NCBI GenBank assembly: GCA_021851405.1
Contig: JAJZDW010000025.1
Coordinates: 1-54,707, forward strand
DNA: 54,707 nucleotides
DNA from: Pseudomonadota bacterium
GTDB taxonomy: Bacteria > Pseudomonadota > Gammaproteobacteria > Steroidobacterales > Steroidobacteraceae
Direction: 5' to 3'
Shown: piece by piece, positions 43,544-52,781 of the stretch
Layout: each line of letters starts with the position of its first letter
How positions within the stretch are numbered: the stretch's first letter is position 1
Made by a program: the position numbers and the translations under genes
Notes under the pieces: model-generated
Databases searched by the model: none
The model's input: the letters and a program-made list of their open reading frames with translations, nothing else
Told to the model about the DNA's origin: nothing

Positions 43544-43723
43544 ATGAAGATCGTCTCACTGCTGAAAAATGTCGCCCTCGGCGCATCCGCCGGCGTTGCG
43601 GTACTCACCGCGCTGCCGCTGTTCGGCGCCGTAGGTACGCTCACCACCGCGGGCGCAGTGGTCGGTTCGCTGGTCGGTGGAATGGCAGGCGCACTCGACA
43701 GCATGCGCACTCAGCGCCGCTGA
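43544..43723 (+). CDS. Small Gly/Ala-rich membrane protein
   Basis: A 59-residue protein. MKIVSLLKNVALGASAGVAVL begins a hydrophobic helix, and GAVVGSLVGGMAGALDSM forms a glycine-zipper-like second helix. It ends in TQRR. Such small hydrophobic hairpins insert in the inner membrane; function unknown. The ribosome site is weak, so confidence is moderate. It converges on the nucleotidyltransferase with a 15-bp gap. Confidence 0.6.
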   Translation: MKIVSLLKNVALGASAGVAVLTALPLFGAVGTLTTAGAVVGSLVGGMAGALDSMRTQRR

Positions 43724-43738
43724 CCCCCACTCGCCGCG

Positions 43739-44722
43739 TTAGGCGCCGGCGGCGCCCTGCAGCCTGTGCAACCGGTGATGCTGCGCGGCGAGGCTCAGGA
43801 AGGCGACGCCGGAGCGCAGACGCGCACCGCTCTGCGGCTGCGGCACACGGCGCAGCACATCGGCGACCCGCTGCGGTGTGCCAAGATCACTCCAACCGCA
43901 CTTCGGCACCGCGATGACGCGAAACGCACTCTCCTGTCCGGCGACAATGTCGCGGGAAAAGTCCACCGTGGGCAGCTGCTCGTACGCTGCGGCGACCGCG
44001 TGCGCCTGCGGGTGTTCGCAATCGGCGGCCACGGCCGCCTCCATCGCCGCCACGACGGAGCCGATCCGGGCTCGGAACAGCTCAAGCAGCGCCTGAGCGC
44101 CGGCGACCACGATGAATGCATTCCAGAGCGCACCGCCGCCGATCAGCTCGCGCGCCTCAGCGAACGGCGGCTTCTCGACGAAGCGCAGAACGCGCAATGC
44201 CCCGCGCGCATCGCGCTCACCGGGCACGATGTAGCCGAGCTCAGGATCGACCTCCTCCGGCTCGATGCCCAGCAGCAGCGCCTGCTGTGTGCGTCTCGGC
44301 AGCTGCGCGAGCGCCGCCACCAGCGATTCGGCGAGGACCGACTCGTGCTGCACCAGATGATCGGAGGGCAGCAGCACCACTCGGGCTTCTGGATCGCGCC
44401 GCAAAATGTACAGCAGTGGCAACAGGATGCCGACCGCGGTGCCGCAGTTGCGCGGCTGCACGATGATGTTCCCTGGCGGCAACGGCGCAAGCGCATCTTG
44501 CCACCAGCGGCGATGGTGCACCGCGACCACCGCGCACGTGAATGCCTCGTCCGTGAGCGTTTGCGCACGCCGCAGGGCCTCATGCAACAGTGGCGGCCCA
44601 TCGAATAGCGAGCAGAACTGCTTCGGAACGGCGGTTCCTGACGGTGCGGTGGTGAGGGATTTCAGACGGCTGCCTTCGCCCGCCGCCAATACCAGTGCCC
44701 ACACATTGCCTTCTGCCGCCAT
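43739..44722 (-). CDS. Mannose-1-phosphate guanylyltransferase-like nucleotidyltransferase
   Basis: A 327-residue GT-A-type nucleotidyltransferase. The signature LVLAAGEGSRLKSLT and the VPKQFCSL variant of the nucleotide loop are at the N-terminus; VLLPSDHLVQHE and RFVEKPPFAEA follow. It most resembles GDP-mannose pyrophosphorylases, which supply GDP-mannose for surface polysaccharides, but it lacks the isomerase domain of bifunctional ManC. The C-terminal 30 residues are His/Arg/Ala-rich and look degenerate. No other sugar-nucleotide genes adjoin it. Confidence 0.78.
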   Translation of the reverse strand: MAAEGNVWALVLAAGEGSRLKSLTTAPSGTAVPKQFCSLFDGPPLLHEALRRAQTLTDEAFTCAVVAVHHRRWWQDALAPLPPGNIIVQPRNCGTAVGILLPLLYILRRDPEARVVLLPSDHLVQHESVLAESLVAALAQLPRRTQQALLLGIEPEEVDPELGYIVPGERDARGALRVLRFVEKPPFAEARELIGGGALWNAFIVVAGAQALLELFRARIGSVVAAMEAAVAADCEHPQAHAVAAAYEQLPTVDFSRDIVAGQESAFRVIAVPKCGWSDLGTPQRVADVLRRVPQPQSGARLRSGVAFLSLAAQHHRLHRLQGAAGA

Positions 44723-44954
44723 GACACCCGCTCCTGGTGATTTGACTGTCGGGGTGTATGCCGCAGCACACGACCCGAGCAGTGCACGATCGTCCTCTAT
44801 GTTGAGTCACCCGGGCATCGTGGGTTCCCGTAGCGCCGCAAAAAAAAATTCCCAAGCGACATCTGTCCCGAAGAAGAGCGCATGATCGCGCGGCGGGATG
44901 TCAATTTGATTTCAATCGTTTGGCGCCTTCTCGGCGCCGATCGTGCAGCGCGCA

Positions 44955-45566
44955 TCAGGAGCGGTGCGATGCATCGGGAGCGGTCGGCGGCGCAACGGCC
45001 CCGCCTTCCTGTCGGTGCGCGGCGACGCTCGCCAGCGCCGGATGCGCGTGCTCCATTCGGACCGTTACCTTGATCGCGGCCAAGCGCCGATACAGGCGCC
45101 GCTGTCGATATAAGGGGATCCAACCGTACACGAGCGTTTCCACCGGCCGCCACAAGGCCAGCCAGGCCAGAATGATGAGCCCCTCATCGAGCAGCCGCGA
45201 CAGACCGTGCGCGGCAACGCGTGAGAGGATACCGCGTGCGCTCATGCTGAGCAGAAAAATCGCCAGCCCGCCGAGCAACGCAAATTCACCGAGACGCAGC
45301 TGTTCGCGCAGACGCAGGGCCGTCGAGTGCGCCATGCGCGTGTAGTAATGCTCCAAGGCCGGCTGCAGATCGGCCGCCAGGTCCGCGCCTTCGCTCGCGT
45401 GCACGTGCAGGTGCCACTGCGCGACGGCCCGGTTCTCGCGAAACTCCTCCTCGATGAAGGCCGCGGCATCCACATCCAGATCGCGATCCCAGAACGGTGA
45501 AGCATCGAGGGAATTGAACATCTGCGCCAGATCGCGCACGCGCACGTTCACCGTGGCCGCACTCAC
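44955..45566 (-). CDS. Hypothetical membrane protein with paired C-terminal helices
   Basis: A protein of about 203 residues from GTG 45566; an ATG at 45656 would add 30 residues of less protein-like text. The N-terminal half is hydrophilic ([21 protein letters not shown]) with a long amphipathic stretch. Two hydrophobic helices lie at [18 protein letters not shown] and [18 protein letters not shown], then a basic segment and a disordered tail. It resembles a widespread but uncharacterised membrane-associated family. It diverges from the groEL paralogue. Confidence 0.68.
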   Translation of the reverse strand: MSAATVNVRVRDLAQMFNSLDASPFWDRDLDVDAAAFIEEEFRENRAVAQWHLHVHASEGADLAADLQPALEHYYTRMAHSTALRLREQLRLGEFALLGGLAIFLLSMSARGILSRVAAHGLSRLLDEGLIILAWLALWRPVETLVYGWIPLYRQRRLYRRLAAIKVTVRMEHAHPALASVAAHRQEGGAVAPPTAPDASHRS

Positions 45567-45773
45567 GGCGTGCGCTGCAGGATGGGACTTGTTGAATGCG
45601 GACACTGCGCAGACCTTCGGCTGCGGACACCTCTGCGGCCCGCGGCGCTTCCGCAACCGTCGCGCACCGCGCCGATCCCCGGAATGCGCACTAGTACGGA
45701 TGGTCGCGCGCCGACCGCGTGCCTAGGCTCGATGCGGCGCAGATGCGCGGCAGGCGCTTTCGGAGTGTGCCCG

Positions 45774-47393
45774 ATGACGGCCAAGCAAGTGTTATTCCGC
45801 TCCGCGGCACGCGAGAAGATCCTGCGTGGCACCACGCAACTGGCCGATGCCGTGCGCATCACGCTCGGACCGAAATCCAAATCGGTGCTGATTCAGAAGA
45901 AATGGGGCGCACCGATCGTGTGCAACGACGGGGTGACCATCGCGAAGGAGATGGAGCTCGAGGATCCTGAGGAGAACCTCGGCGCACAGATGCTGCGCCA
46001 GGCGGCGGAGAAGACCGGCGAGCGGGTCGGAGACGGAACCAGCACCGCAACGCTGCTCGCGCAGACGATCTACGCCGAAGGGGTGCGCAACGTGGCCGCC
46101 GGCGCGAGCGCGATCGACCTGAAGCGCGGCCTGGATCGGGCGCTCGCCGCAGCCGTCGATGCGCTGCAGCACATGGCCAAGCCCTTGGAGCATCGCCAGG
46201 AGCGCGTGCAGGTGGCAACGATCTCGGCGCACAACGATGCGACCATCGGCGAATTGGTCGCCGATGCGATGGAAAGGGTCGGCGGCGACGGCGTCATCAC
46301 CGTGGAGGAGTCCAAGACCATCGAGACGTCGCTCGAGGTGCTCGAAGGAATGCAGTTCGATCGAGGCTATCTCTCGCCCTACTTCGTCACCGATCCGTCG
46401 AGCATGCAAGCCGTGCTCGAGGATGCGTACATCCTGATGTGCGACCGCAAGCTCACGGTGCTGAAGGACCTGCTCACGCTGCTCGAGCAGGTCGCCAAGA
46501 CCGCGCGCCCCATCCTGGTGCTGGCGGAAGACATTGAAGGCGAGGCGCTCGCCACCCTGATCGTCAACCAGGTCAGAGCGGTACTGAAGAGCTGTGCGGT
46601 CAAGGCGCCCGGGTTCGGCGATCGACGCAAGGCGCTGCTCGCCGACATCGCAACGCTGACCGGCGGTGAGGTGGTGTCCGAGGAACTCGGACTCAAACTG
46701 CAAGACACGAAACTCACGCAGCTCGGCCGGGCACGGCGGATCGTGATCGACAAGGACACCACCACGCTCATCGGCGGGGCCGGCGAGAAAGTGCGCATCG
46801 AGGCACGCATCGCCATGCTGCGCAAGGAAATCGAGGATGCGTCCAGCGATTATGACCGCGAGAAGCTCAAGGAGCGGCTCGCCAAGCTCGCCGGCGGCGT
46901 GGCGGTGATCAAGGTCGGGGCACCTTCGGAATCCGAAATGAAGGCCCGCAAGGAAGCGCTCGATGATGCGATCAGTTCCACCAAGGCCGCGGTGGCCGAG
47001 GGCATCGTGCCCGGCGGCGGACTGGCGCTGCTGCGCTGCACCAGCGCGGTGCTCGCGGCTGAATCGGCGTGCACCGGAGATGAACGCACCGGCGTGCAGA
47101 TCCTGCGCCGCGCGCTGGAGGCGCCGGCGCGCCAGATCGCTGAGAACTCGGCGGCCGATGGCGGCGTGGTGGTCGACCGGATGCTCCAAGGCAATGCGAA
47201 CATCGGCTTCGACGCCGCCGGCAACCGCTTCGTCGACCTGTATCAAGCCGGCATCGTCGATCCGGTGAAAGTGGTACGCACTGCACTGGAGAATGCCGTG
47301 TCGGTCGCAAGCGTGCTGCTGCTGACCGAAGCGACCCTGACCGAGCGTGCGGACAAGGCGGCCGAAGCGGCGCCGGCGAGCGAGCCGTTCTGA
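45774..47393 (+). CDS. groEL: Chaperonin GroEL paralogue, without groES
   Basis: A 539-residue Hsp60. ATP-site motifs are NDGVTIAKE and [13 protein letters not shown], and the essential Asp region is [21 protein letters not shown]. The apical and equatorial domains are complete. No groES lies upstream or downstream, and the usual Gly-Gly-Met C-terminal repeat is replaced by [14 protein letters not shown]. The N-terminus is [19 protein letters not shown] instead of MAAKDVKFGNDARVKM. Together these mark a second, probably specialised chaperonin. No CIRCE element (TTAGCACTC-N9-GAGTGCTAA) is visible upstream. Confidence 0.94.
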   Translation: MTAKQVLFRSAAREKILRGTTQLADAVRITLGPKSKSVLIQKKWGAPIVCNDGVTIAKEMELEDPEENLGAQMLRQAAEKTGERVGDGTSTATLLAQTIYAEGVRNVAAGASAIDLKRGLDRALAAAVDALQHMAKPLEHRQERVQVATISAHNDATIGELVADAMERVGGDGVITVEESKTIETSLEVLEGMQFDRGYLSPYFVTDPSSMQAVLEDAYILMCDRKLTVLKDLLTLLEQVAKTARPILVLAEDIEGEALATLIVNQVRAVLKSCAVKAPGFGDRRKALLADIATLTGGEVVSEELGLKLQDTKLTQLGRARRIVIDKDTTTLIGGAGEKVRIEARIAMLRKEIEDASSDYDREKLKERLAKLAGGVAVIKVGAPSESEMKARKEALDDAISSTKAAVAEGIVPGGGLALLRCTSAVLAAESACTGDERTGVQILRRALEAPARQIAENSAADGGVVVDRMLQGNANIGFDAAGNRFVDLYQAGIVDPVKVVRTALENAVSVASVLLLTEATLTERADKAAEAAPASEPF

Positions 47394-47473
47394 TCACCCT
47401 GCGCGCCATTGCCGTTGCCGCCGGTCCGGCGGCTCGCGGATAATACCGACGCACCCCGATCTGGAGGATCCCC

Positions 47474-48151
47474 TTGCACCGCCGCGAAGTGAGTTTCCTG
47501 TTCGACCTCGACGGCACGCTCGTCGACAGCGTGTACCAGCATGTCCTGGCGTGGCAGCAGGCGCTGCATGCCGCCGGGATCGAACTGTCGGTGTGGCGCA
47601 TCCACCGCCGGATCGGCATGAGCGGCGGACTGTTCACCGAGATGCTCTTGCGCGAGGTGTCCGTGCAGATCACCCCCGATCTGCTCGAGACGCTGCAGCG
47701 CCATCACGCCGAGGCCTACGCCCGCCTCGTACCCTGGGTGCGCCCGTTGCCGGGCGCGACCGAATTGCTGGCGTATCTGACCCAAGCGAAGCACCCCTGG
47801 GCGATCGCCACCAGCGGGCGCATGATTTCCGCGCAGCACAATCTGCGCGCACTCGGCATCGACCCGGCGGTGGCGACGGTCGTCACCCGCGATGACGTCG
47901 TACACGCCAAGCCCGACCCGGACTTATTCATTGCCGCCGCCGAGCGCCTCGGCACCGACATCCACTCCGCGGTGATCATCGGCGACAGCATCTGGGACAT
48001 GCTCGCCGCCCGCCGCGCGCACGGCCTCGGCGTCGGGCTGCTCTCCGGCGGCTATGGCCAGGATGAACTCGAGCGCAGCGGCGCGATACGCGTCTATGAG
48101 GATCCGGCCGACATGCTGCGCCACATCGATGAGGTCGGCGGGCGAGTCTAG
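47474..48151 (+). CDS. HAD-superfamily phosphatase, phosphoglycolate/beta-phosphoglucomutase-like
   Basis: A 225-residue haloacid-dehalogenase hydrolase. Motif I is LFDLDGTLVDSVYQH (nucleophile Asp), motif II is in ATSGRM, motif III Lys is in VVHAKPDPDLFI and motif IV is IGDSIWDMLAAR. An alpha-helical cap lies between. It probably hydrolyses a small phosphorylated sugar or phosphoglycolate. The start is TTG 47474 six bases after GGAGG. It follows groEL by 80 bp on the same strand and may be co-transcribed; specificity unknown. Confidence 0.88.
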   Translation: MHRREVSFLFDLDGTLVDSVYQHVLAWQQALHAAGIELSVWRIHRRIGMSGGLFTEMLLREVSVQITPDLLETLQRHHAEAYARLVPWVRPLPGATELLAYLTQAKHPWAIATSGRMISAQHNLRALGIDPAVATVVTRDDVVHAKPDPDLFIAAAERLGTDIHSAVIIGDSIWDMLAARRAHGLGVGLLSGGYGQDELERSGAIRVYEDPADMLRHIDEVGGRV

Positions 48152-48393
48152 GGCGAGTTTCCACTGAATGGCTTCGCGGTTCTCGCCACCGGGCGCGCGC
48201 ATGGAGCACAGCGCCATCCGCCATGGTCGCCCCCGTACAGCGACGCTCCGATGCGATCCCGTGCATGCAGGCGCTTCATGCGCTCCCACAGCACACCATC
48301 GCACGAGTTCGGCGGCGTTGAACGGATCACCTCACGCCACCGAGCCCCGATCGGTATCGCCGCGCTCCATTCGTCGCGCGTCGCTGCACTCAT
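48148..48393 (-). CDS. Possible small hypothetical protein
   Basis: An 81-residue reading frame, MSAATRDEWSAAIPIGARW, then REVIRSTPPNSCDGVLWERM and a less convincing Arg/Pro/Cys tail. The first 55 residues have protein-like composition with an amphipathic pattern. It overlaps the HAD stop by 4 bp and has no clear ribosome site. It could be real, or the 5' remnant of a longer gene. Confidence 0.35.
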   Translation of the reverse strand: MSAATRDEWSAAIPIGARWREVIRSTPPNSCDGVLWERMKRLHARDRIGASLYGGDHGGWRCAPCARPVARTAKPFSGNSP

Positions 48394-48750
48394 GACGAGC
48401 GCCGAGCGCCCTCACACGACTCATTCCGCTGCAGGAGACCGGAACGCGCGATCAGAATCCACGCCGCTCGCCGGCGCCGCGCGAATGCCCTGAAGTGTGA
48501 TTCGGAGAGGCCCGATGGCACCCTGCAGCCCTTCTTCCTATCGCCGCACTCCACGAACCGCAACGCCGAAACTCCCGCCCGGCAGCGACTGCGGTGGTTC
48601 CCGGCTCGCGGACCGCGAGAAACGACACCTCATCACCGCCGGATCACACCTCCTGCAGTAGCCGTCCATTCGTATCTGCAGTATCTTTTGCGCACGCGAG
48701 GCCCGCCCAGCCGCCGTGCATCTCAAGGGAATTACGCCCTGATCAGCCAT
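48394..48750. other. Intergenic region before the TPR gene
   Basis: No reading frame looks like a protein. Base composition shifts towards AT near 48700, the left edge of the differently composed TPR gene. GAGACCGG and AGGAATT-like patches occur but no clear promoter or repeat. Confidence 0.3.
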
Positions 48751-51147
48751 ATGAGAAAACAGCAGACTCCACTCGACCACGCACGCCAACTGCACCAGTC
48801 TGGACGGACACAGGAAGCGATCGATCTCTATGCGAAACTTTTACGGCAACAGCCGAAAAACCATCAGCTGTGCCTTTTATTGGGCATCGCGTACTTTCAA
48901 ACCGGCAAGTTCGACAAGAGCGTTGATTTTTTACAACGATTTCTCGCCATCAGTCCGAAAACCCCATCCGCTCTGTGCCTTCTCGGCGGGTCCCTCAATG
49001 CACTGAATCGCCCACAGGACGCGCTGTCACACTTCGATCATGCGCTTCTGATCACGCCAGACTATCCAGAAGCACTCAATGATCGCGGCATTTGTCTCAT
49101 GAAACTCAAGCGTCCCGACGAAGCTCTGGTCAGTTACGACAAGGCCATTCGCCTCAATCCTGGATGTGCTGAGATCCACAACAATAGGGGCGCACTGCTT
49201 TATGAAATGAAGCGCCCAAACGAAGCCGTGGCGAGCTTCGATCAAGCCTTGACCATAAAACCCGACTATGCCGAGGCGCTCAACAACCGCGGAACCGCTT
49301 TGAGAGAACTCAAACGCCTCGAGGACGCTCTGGCCAGTTACGAAAAAGCCCTGGCCCTCAAGCCCGATTATGCCGAGGCACTCAACAACCGCGGGACCGC
49401 ACTGAGAGAACTCAAACGCCTTGAGGACGCTCTGGCCAGTTACGAACAAGCCCTGGCCCTCAATCCCGATTATACCGAGGCGCTCAACAACCGCGGAGCC
49501 GTGTTGAGAGAACTCAAGCGCCTCGAGGACGCTCTGGCCAGTTACGAACAGGCCCTCGCCCTCAATCCAGATTACGTCGACGCCCTCAGCAACCGAGGCG
49601 TCGTCCTTTGCGAGTTGAATTTACCGCAGGACGCTCTGGCGAGCTTCGCGCGTGCGTTGGCCCTTAAACCCGATTATGCCGAGGCACTCAACAACCGTGG
49701 AATCGCCTTGAGAGGACTGAAGCGCCTCGAAGACGCTCTGGCCAGTTACGAACAAGCCCTGACCCTCAATCCCGAGTACGCCGAGGCCCTCAACAACCGA
49801 GGTGTAGTCCTCTATGAGTTAAAATTGCCGCAGGAAGCCCTGCCGAGCTTCGAGCGTGCGTTGGCCCTTAAACCCGATTATGCCGAGGCACTCAATAACC
49901 GCGGATCCGCCTTCAGAGAACTCAAACGCCCCGAGGATGCACTCGCCAGTTACGACCAGGCCCTGGCTCTCAAGCCCGATTACGTCGAGGCACTCAATAA
50001 CCGTGGCGCCGCACTTGTCGACGTGAATCGCCCGGAGGAGTCTCTGGCATGCTTCGCCCAGGCCCTGGAGATCAAGCCAAATTATGCTGACGCGTACAAC
50101 AGCCGGGGTTTCGCGCTTCATAATTTGAATCGTCTTAAGGAAGCCTTGGAGGATTACGACCACGCCCTGTCCTTGAATCCGAATTATGCCGACGCGCACT
50201 GGAACAAATCACTGCTATTGCTCCTAATGGGAAAATTCCCTGAAGGGTGGTCGCTTTACGAGTGGCGTCTCAGGCGAGAGGTCACGAGTCAACACTATCG
50301 TAACTTTTCACAACCCTCGTGGCGAGGAGATCCGGGAATTCGCGGCCAGCGATTACTGATCCAGAGCGAACAAGGCCTCGGCGATGTCGTGCAATTCTGC
50401 CGCTACTTGCCCCAGATCAAGGCAATGGGTGCCGAAATTGTCCTCGAAGTTCCGGAGGCACTGGTTTCCCTTACTTCTACGATTCAATGCCCAATAACTG
50501 TTGTCCCCAAAGGCGCCCCTTTGCCGGATTTTGACGCTCACTGCCCGATCATGAGCCTGCCATATGCTCTCGGTACGACACTGGAGACGATTCCTCGGAA
50601 AATTCCCTATCTGTTTAGCGACCAGCGAAAAGTGTCCCAATGGCAGCACAGACTCGGTCGTAAAGATAGGGTACGGGTCGGACTGGTCTGGTCGGGCTCA
50701 GAGACACTGGCGAACGATAAAAATCGCAGCATCCGGCTCGATACGTTGTTACCTATCCTGATCCCGTCGATTGAATGGCATTCGCTGCAAAAATTTTGTC
50801 GACAGAATGATATTCCGACGCTGAACCAGCACCCGGAAATCAAGCAACACCAGGACGATCTGCAGGACTTCGCCGACACGGCGGCCCTCATCGAGTGCTT
50901 GGATTTGGTCATTTCCGTCGACACGAGTGTCGCCCATGTAGCAGGCGCCATTGGCAAGCCGGTCTGGCTCTTACTGCCGTATCACCCGGATTTTCGATGG
51001 ATGTTGAATCGCGAGGACTCCCCGTGGTATCCCACCGCGACTCTCTTTAGGCAACCTGAGAAGGGCAACTGGCAGAGCGTTGTCAATCAAGTACTCCGTG
51101 CAGTTGAACAATTCGGCAAAGAAGAGGGAAATTTGAGCGTAAATTGA
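48751..51147 (+). CDS. TPR-repeat protein with C-terminal GT9/heptosyltransferase-like domain
   Basis: A 798-residue protein. About fourteen tetratricopeptide repeats of 34 residues occupy residues 8-510; a typical unit reads AEALNNRGTALRELKRLEDA-type text ending in PDY. The C-terminal 290 residues contain IQSEQGLGDVVQFCRYLP, RVRVGLVWSGSETLANDKNR and VISVDTSVAHVAGAIGKPVW, the donor-site signatures of glycosyltransferase family 9/heptosyltransferase-like folds. Such fusions are thought to glycosylate proteins or surface glycans, with the TPR superhelix binding the acceptor. The gene has visibly lower GC and different codon use from its neighbours, a sign of transfer. ATG 48751 lacks a strong ribosome site. 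Confidence 0.87.
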   Translation: MRKQQTPLDHARQLHQSGRTQEAIDLYAKLLRQQPKNHQLCLLLGIAYFQTGKFDKSVDFLQRFLAISPKTPSALCLLGGSLNALNRPQDALSHFDHALLITPDYPEALNDRGICLMKLKRPDEALVSYDKAIRLNPGCAEIHNNRGALLYEMKRPNEAVASFDQALTIKPDYAEALNNRGTALRELKRLEDALASYEKALALKPDYAEALNNRGTALRELKRLEDALASYEQALALNPDYTEALNNRGAVLRELKRLEDALASYEQALALNPDYVDALSNRGVVLCELNLPQDALASFARALALKPDYAEALNNRGIALRGLKRLEDALASYEQALTLNPEYAEALNNRGVVLYELKLPQEALPSFERALALKPDYAEALNNRGSAFRELKRPEDALASYDQALALKPDYVEALNNRGAALVDVNRPEESLACFAQALEIKPNYADAYNSRGFALHNLNRLKEALEDYDHALSLNPNYADAHWNKSLLLLLMGKFPEGWSLYEWRLRREVTSQHYRNFSQPSWRGDPGIRGQRLLIQSEQGLGDVVQFCRYLPQIKAMGAEIVLEVPEALVSLTSTIQCPITVVPKGAPLPDFDAHCPIMSLPYALGTTLETIPRKIPYLFSDQRKVSQWQHRLGRKDRVRVGLVWSGSETLANDKNRSIRLDTLLPILIPSIEWHSLQKFCRQNDIPTLNQHPEIKQHQDDLQDFADTAALIECLDLVISVDTSVAHVAGAIGKPVWLLLPYHPDFRWMLNREDSPWYPTATLFRQPEKGNWQSVVNQVLRAVEQFGKEEGNLSVN
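49270..50187 (+). repeat. Tandem 102-bp repeats inside the TPR gene
   Basis: Nine consecutive 102-bp units begin at 49270, 49372, 49474, 49576, 49678, 49780, 49882, 49984 and 50086. Each encodes one TPR. The first three are nearly identical at the DNA level, and alternate units recur (those starting at 49576 and 49780 share the LPQ-type helix). This indicates recent expansion by unequal recombination. Confidence 0.8.
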
Positions 51148-51423
51148 GTTTTGGCTCCGCCGCTTGAGCACGGCCATCCTATCTGATGGGCAGAGGCAGG
51201 CTTTTGATCGCGTTCGATGATGGACAGGGCCCGAGGTCCATCACTGATGTTGATCGTTCCTCCGGCCTTTTCCGCCTTTCGATCTCTATATCGTCTTCGG
51301 TCCGCGCGACCGCGAAGCGGTCGTGCGGCCTGACCGGCCACAGGCCGGGCAGAAGCTCTGGTAGGAAGCGCGGGAGGGTCGCGGGGACCCGATCGCCCTG
51401 ATGGGCAGAGCAGGATCCCCGTC
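51148..51423. other. Intergenic region bordering the intron
   Basis: No supported gene. CTGATGGGCAGAG occurs as a direct repeat at 51183-51195 and 51398-51410, each followed by CAGG after zero or one base. A minus-strand reading frame to 51179 (PATLPRFLPELLPGLWPVRP) has some protein character, but it runs into the intron and lacks a start. The area looks like remnants of earlier insertions. Confidence 0.35.
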
Positions 51424-51448
51424 GGGGCTCTTGATATACAAGAGCCCC
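51424..51448. terminator. Hairpin next to the intron 3' end
   Basis: GGGGCTCTTG (51424-51433) pairs perfectly with CAAGAGCCCC (51439-51448) around ATATA. The right base is 8 bp from the predicted intron end. Terminator-like hairpins are known insertion landmarks for some group II introns. No T-run follows. Confidence 0.5.
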
Positions 51449-51494
51449 TCGGGGGGGTGAGTAGGCCGGGGGAGTCGCACCCCCAGCCTCTCGC

Positions 51495-51528
51495 AGAACC
51501 GTACGTGACACTCTCGCGTCATACGGCT
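51495..51528 (-). ncRNA. Group II intron domain V
   Basis: A 34-nt hairpin. GAGCCGTAT pairs with ACGTACGGTTC, including the usual mispairs, and the top stem GACGCGAGAGTGTC carries a GNRA-type GAGA loop. This catalytic core overlaps the last 10 bp of the reverse-transcriptase gene. Confidence 0.85.
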
Positions 51529-52781
51529 CCCATCGTCCGAACCGGGACTCTTCCAAAAGCGAGCCAATGGATGAACAGCCGAGGAACTCGGCGGACCATC
51601 TTCGTCAGCCAGCGGCGGCTACGGCGCACAGAACACGCGAGTTTGCGGTATTTGCGCCGGGCCCAGCGAAGAAGCTGTTGATCGAAGTGATCAAAGACTC
51701 TGCGCATCGCCGACTTGTAGAAGTGACCATAGTAGGTCAGCCATCCTCTCAATGTGGCATTGTATCGCGTGGCCAGCTCGTTCAAGCTGACGGGGGTTTG
51801 TCTCGGGAGACGCCACTCACGGATCGTCCGTTGCATCCGCTGGGTCGCTGCTGCACTCACCGCAGGCAGGAAGCTCGTCCAAGCTTTCCCGTTGCGGGCC
51901 TTGGTCCGGCGCGGACGGAACGTATACCCCAGGAACGTAAACTGTATCCGGGGATACAACCCGCGTCGGCTCCCGTCCTTGCAATACACCACTCCGGATT
52001 TCTCCGGATGCATCTGCAGCTTGCACTCCTGCAACCGCCGGTCGATGGCTGCCAGCAGCGCCTCCGCCTCGTTTTTGCTTCGGCAGTGCGCGACCGCATC
52101 ATCACAGTAGCGGGCGAATGGATTACGCGGGCGTTCCCGCTGCATCCACGCGTCAAAGCAGTAGTGCATGAACAGATTCATCAAGGCTGGACCGATCACT
52201 GAGCCTTGCGGCACGCCCTTGGTGCGTTGGACGGTCTGCCCGTCCGGACTCACCGCAGACGCTGTCAGCCATCGTTCGATGTACAGTAGTGCCCAAGGGT
52301 CCTTTACGTGCTTGCTGATCGCCGTTCGCAGCAGATCCCAGTCGAGTTCATCGAACGCACGACGGATGTCGAACTCGACACACCAGTCATACTTCCAGCA
52401 TCGCTCCCGGGTCACAGCCACCGCATCCGCGGCCGATTTATTGGGCCGATACCCGTACGAGTCTGGATGAAAGAGCGTTTCCAGCTCTCCTTCGATTCTC
52501 GCCTTGACGACCTGCTGCGCGATTCTGTCAGCGACAGTGGGTACTCCCAAGGTTCTAACTCCGCCCTGTCTCTTCGGTATCTGCACTTGCTTGACCGGCG
52601 GAGGGAAGTAACTCCCCGAGGCCAGTCGGTTCCATAGCTTGTGCAGATTCCTGCTCAGGTCCGCCTCGAACATCTCAACGCTTTCATTGTCGATGCCCGC
52701 TGCGCCCCGATTGGCTTTCACGTGCCAGTACGCCTCCAATACCCTCCTTTTGGATATGTCGAACGGCTTGGTCGACGTCAT
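51519..52781 (-). CDS. ltrA: Group II intron reverse transcriptase/maturase
   Basis: A 420-residue intron-encoded protein. Reverse-transcriptase motifs are FDIRRAFDELDW (137-148), GVPQGSVIGPALMNL (189-203) and the active-site YCDD (225-228), with Cys in place of the usual Ala. Domain X follows (SLNELATRYNATLRGWLTYYGHFYKSAM), and a basic C-terminal tail replaces the HNH endonuclease, which is absent. The protein splices its own intron and primes insertion into DNA. The ATG at 52781 begins MTSTKPFDISKRRVLEA. The reading frame is intact, so the element could be active. Confidence 0.94.
   Translation of the reverse strand: MTSTKPFDISKRRVLEAYWHVKANRGAAGIDNESVEMFEADLSRNLHKLWNRLASGSYFPPPVKQVQIPKRQGGVRTLGVPTVADRIAQQVVKARIEGELETLFHPDSYGYRPNKSAADAVAVTRERCWKYDWCVEFDIRRAFDELDWDLLRTAISKHVKDPWALLYIERWLTASAVSPDGQTVQRTKGVPQGSVIGPALMNLFMHYCFDAWMQRERPRNPFARYCDDAVAHCRSKNEAEALLAAIDRRLQECKLQMHPEKSGVVYCKDGSRRGLYPRIQFTFLGYTFRPRRTKARNGKAWTSFLPAVSAAATQRMQRTIREWRLPRQTPVSLNELATRYNATLRGWLTYYGHFYKSAMRRVFDHFDQQLLRWARRKYRKLACSVRRSRRWLTKMVRRVPRLFIHWLAFGRVPVRTMGAV

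Noticed and set aside
45567-45773. Possible CIRCE or sigma-32 promoter before groEL
   Set aside because: No TTAGCACTC-N9-GAGTGCTAA and no credible CTTGAAA/CCCCAT pair found.
49270-50187. Regular repeats that could suggest a CRISPR array
   Set aside because: Units are contiguous 102-bp coding repeats with no spacers; they encode TPRs.
51179-51556. Minus-strand frame ending at 51179
   Set aside because: Begins within the intron and across domain V; only a fragment of protein-like text and no start, so not annotated as a gene.
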